DNA of 64,000 bases from contig NZ_CP109479.1 of NCBI RefSeq assembly GCF_036227485.1, positions 10,106,001-10,170,000 of the forward strand, written 5' to 3'. The stretch's first letter is position 1. Every line of letters begins with the position of its first letter. The notes beneath the pieces were generated by a model. That model saw nothing but the letters and a program-made list of their open reading frames with translations, was not told where the DNA came from and made no database searches. A program made the translations under genes and the position numbers. This DNA comes from Streptomyces sp. NBC_01451 (lineage in GTDB: Bacteria > Actinomycetota > Actinomycetes > Streptomycetales > Streptomycetaceae). Shown here in pieces: positions 62,055 to 64,000 of the stretch.

Positions 62055-63338
62055 ATGAATCAGGCTGACGTGCTGAGGAAGCTAGGGGAGAGGGCCTCCG
62101 ACCAGTGGGGGCTGGTGACTGCTGCCCAGGCGAAGCTGGACGGTGTCCAGGGGGTGCATCTGCTGCGGCTGGAGCGCGCGGGCCTGCTGGAGAGCGTCGG
62201 GCGCGGGGTCTACCGGATTGCGGCCGGGGCTCCGCCGGAGCATCTGGAGACCAAGGTGGCCTGGCTGCGACTGGACCCCAAGACGCCGGCCTGGCAGCGC
62301 AGCAGTGCGCAGAAGTGGGCGGGCGTCGTTTCCCACGCGTCCGCCTGCGAGCTCCACGGACTGGGCGATCTTCCCGCCGACAGGGTGGAGCTGATTGTCC
62401 CGATACGGCGCACCACCCGGGACGACAGTGTGCTGCTGCACCGCCTGGCGCTGGAGGCCGACGACGTCACCGTGGTGGACGGACTGCCGGTCACCACGGC
62501 CGAGCGGACTATTGCCGATCTGCTGCGCTCGCGTGCAGACGGCGCGCACATCGGCACAGTGATCGCAGATGCCGACCGCAGAGGCCTGATCGACGTCGAC
62601 CACCTTGCCGACCGCGTGGTTCCCTTCGTCCGCGGCTACGGCCTTCCCGCCACTGCCTCGGGGGAGGAACTGCTGCAGGCCCTGTGCCAGCAGGCAGGCC
62701 GCAGCCTGCGCCGCCACGAAACCGAACAGGCCGTCGCAGCAGGCTTCGCCTCCGCCCTGAGCGCACTGGAAGAACTGGACGCCTCGGCCGCGCTGGAGAA
62801 GGTCCTGCAGAACATGCCTGTGGCCGATCGTCAGTCCCTGCTGCGGTCGATGGCTGCTCAGCCGACTGCGCTGGAGAAGGTTCTGCAGAGGCTCGGGTCG
62901 ACGCCCCTGGAGAAGATCCTGCAGGACTCGGCTGGCCGTCAGTCCGTACTGCAGGGGCAGAGCGCGGTGGAGAAGATCCTGCAGAGGCTCGGCTCGACGC
63001 CCCTGGAGAAGATTCTGCAAGACGTGGCCGATCGTCAGTCCCTGCTGCGGTCGATGGCTGCTCAGCCGACTGCGCTGGAGAAGGTTCTGCAGAGGCTCGG
63101 GTCGACGCCCCTGGAGAAGATCCTGCAGGACTCGGCTGGCCGTCAGTCCGTACTGCAGGGGCAGAGCGCGGTGGAGAAGATCCTGCAGAACTCGCCTGCC
63201 CTGCGTTTCCTGAAAGCTTCGAGCGGTCTGGGCCAGCCTCTGAAGGGCCTGGACGTATGGCGGCCTGTGCTGGAGCAGACAACGCCCCGGCCGCGGGCGC
63301 TTGAGAGGGCCAAGCACGATGAAGAAGAAGCTGACTGA
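62055..63338 (+). CDS. AbiEi-type antitoxin with internal repeat expansion
   Basis: 427 residues from ATG 62055. N-terminal wHTH ('WGLVTAAQAKLDGVQGVHLL', 'RGVYRIAAG') and the AbiEi_4 core ('WAGVVSHASACELHGLGDLP', 'LPVTTAERTIADLLRSRADG') define the antitoxin/autorepressor of the AbiE abortive-infection family. After about residue 250 it has an unusual tail with eight LEK[VI]LQ or VEKILQ motifs. The toxin gene follows 60 bases later. Confidence 0.82.
   Translation: MNQADVLRKLGERASDQWGLVTAAQAKLDGVQGVHLLRLERAGLLESVGRGVYRIAAGAPPEHLETKVAWLRLDPKTPAWQRSSAQKWAGVVSHASACELHGLGDLPADRVELIVPIRRTTRDDSVLLHRLALEADDVTVVDGLPVTTAERTIADLLRSRADGAHIGTVIADADRRGLIDVDHLADRVVPFVRGYGLPATASGEELLQALCQQAGRSLRRHETEQAVAAGFASALSALEELDASAALEKVLQNMPVADRQSLLRSMAAQPTALEKVLQRLGSTPLEKILQDSAGRQSVLQGQSAVEKILQRLGSTPLEKILQDVADRQSLLRSMAAQPTALEKVLQRLGSTPLEKILQDSAGRQSVLQGQSAVEKILQNSPALRFLKASSGLGQPLKGLDVWRPVLEQTTPRPRALERAKHDEEEAD
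62820..63189 (+). repeat. In-frame tandem duplication in the antitoxin gene
   Basis: 166 bases at 62820-62985 recur without a mismatch at 63024-63189, a 204-base (68-codon) period. Inside each copy are shorter related units ending in CTGGAGAAG(G/A)T(T/C)CTGCAG. The identity implies a very recent event or gene conversion. Confidence 0.9.
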
Positions 63339-63398
63339 CCCTGCCGGGCCCGCGCCCGTAGGGTCGGTTCCTCCGAAGACGGCCCGGCGAGGAGCACG

Positions 63399-64000
63399 AT
63401 GAACGATGGCTATGCCACTCCGGGAGCGCTGGATACCGCGCTCAAGCACCACGCCAAGAAGCATGCGAAAAACGCCAAAGACGTCGGGGCGCTGCGCCGT
63501 GCGTTCTTCTTCCAGCGGCTGGCGGCGCGCGTCTTCGTCGCCGACCCGGACGGCTGGATGATCAAGGGTGGGCAGGCGCTGCTGCTGCGCTACTCCACTG
63601 ACGCCCGCCTGAGCAAGGACATCGACATCCTGCGTGCGGACAGCGAGGCGAGCATCGAGGAGGCAGTCCAGGCTCTGAAGGCTGCGGCAGCTGTGGACCT
63701 GGGGGACCATCTCACATTCGTTCCCACCGGGCTGACCATGCACGGCGACGAGGAAGGCGGCGCCAACCAGGCCTTCATAGTTCAATTGGGGCCCCGCAAA
63801 TCCGAATCCATCCGAGTAGACCTGGTAGTCGGGCGCACCCCCACGGCCATTCCCCAGGTGCGCCGTATCGAGCCGGCGGTACCGATGCCCTGGCCCGACG
63901 ACTGGCCAGAGGTGCGTCTGTACCCTGTGGTCGATCATCTGGCCGACAAGATCTGCGCCATGTACGAGTGGCACGGCACCATCCCCTCAAGCCGGTTCCG
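63399..64000 (+). CDS. AbiEii-type nucleotidyltransferase toxin (3' end outside window)
   Basis: Open to the window edge (200 residues visible). 'WMIKGGQALLLRYSTDARLS' followed by 'KDIDILRAD' is the GG...S-x-D-x-D motif of the MNT-fold nucleotidyltransferase toxins, and 'VDHLADKICAMYEWHG' is the usual AbiEii C-terminal signature (the KixA region). With AbiEi it forms a type IV toxin-antitoxin / abortive-infection system. Ribosome site GGCGAGGAG upstream of ATG 63399. Confidence 0.9.
   Translation, partial: MNDGYATPGALDTALKHHAKKHAKNAKDVGALRRAFFFQRLAARVFVADPDGWMIKGGQALLLRYSTDARLSKDIDILRADSEASIEEAVQALKAAAAVDLGDHLTFVPTGLTMHGDEEGGANQAFIVQLGPRKSESIRVDLVVGRTPTAIPQVRRIEPAVPMPWPDDWPEVRLYPVVDHLADKICAMYEWHGTIPSSRF

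Noticed and set aside
1..64000. tRNA or rRNA genes and tRNA-type attachment sites
   Set aside because: No cloverleaf with a GGTTCGAATCC-like T arm and CCA-proximal acceptor was found by eye on either strand; a tRNAscan run would settle it.

Overview
The window is very GC-rich actinobacterial DNA and most resembles a Streptomyces chromosome arm, linear plasmid or large integrative element. Signs are the conservon operon (cvnABCD), lone LuxR/XRE regulators, DUF2637 and LysM-BTAD genes, an ECF sigma module, secreted proteins with Streptomyces-type signal peptides, and a dense scatter of broken IS elements. No rRNA, tRNA or core housekeeping cluster was seen; the Mur ligases present are accessory copies.

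Layout. 1-9.6 kb is a mobile-element graveyard: a Tn554-like pair of tyrosine recombinases (one frameshifted), a truncated IS5-type transposase, a DUF3060 lipoprotein, an HxlR regulator next to an MFS remnant, and frameshifted ISAs1 and IS630 transposases. 9.9-17.2 kb holds a sigma-like/ricin-B fusion protein, a LuxR regulator, two paralogous secreted proteins, a DUF4394 secreted protein with a strong terminator, and two copies of a ~188 bp repeat. 17.3-20 kb has IS3 debris and an ECF sigma module. 20.5-34.4 kb is the most chromosome-like part: an HTH gene, a divergent MurC-like protein, MurF, an acyl-CoA dehydrogenase, the conservon operon with a GAF protein, an anti-sigma-type ATPase, an XRE regulator, a 2H phosphoesterase and a methyltransferase. 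35-40 kb carries plasmid-type DUF2637 and LysM-BTAD genes, both damaged, the latter cut at its N-terminus beside an IS21-like set of terminal repeats.

40.3-59.3 kb is the centre of interest. Two type I-E CRISPR arrays (4 repeats, and about 23 repeats counting one decayed unit) share a repeat family and a leader motif, and both read leftward. Between them is an island with a second, truncated sigma module, a thymine-modification-type protein (alpha-glutamyl/putrescinyl thymine pyrophosphorylase / HMUDK_hel family), a thymidylate-synthase-like protein, an ImmA/IrrE protease with its XRE partner, an acyl carrier protein and a MazG-type pyrophosphohydrolase. Right of the large array lie cas3, cas8e (casA), cse2 (casB), cas7e (casC), cas5e (casD) and cas6e (casE). 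Where cas1-cas2 would normally follow, the operon instead continues into a DDE transposase of the TnsB/TniA/MuA type and an AAA+ ATPase of the TnsC/TniB/MuB type, with a 41-bp gap and then an ATGA overlap. Cas3 keeps its nuclease and helicase motifs, and no tniQ, tnsA, cas1 or cas2 is present in the window. This is a candidate CRISPR-linked Mu/Tn7-like system of type I-E.

59.5-61.6 kb is debris (polymorphic-toxin leader, PhzF and MFS fragments) plus one coiled-coil membrane protein. The window ends in an AbiE-type toxin-antitoxin pair whose antitoxin carries a recently duplicated LEK[VI]LQ repeat region.

Many genes in the mobile parts carry single-base frameshifts; whether these are real decay or assembly error cannot be decided from the sequence alone.
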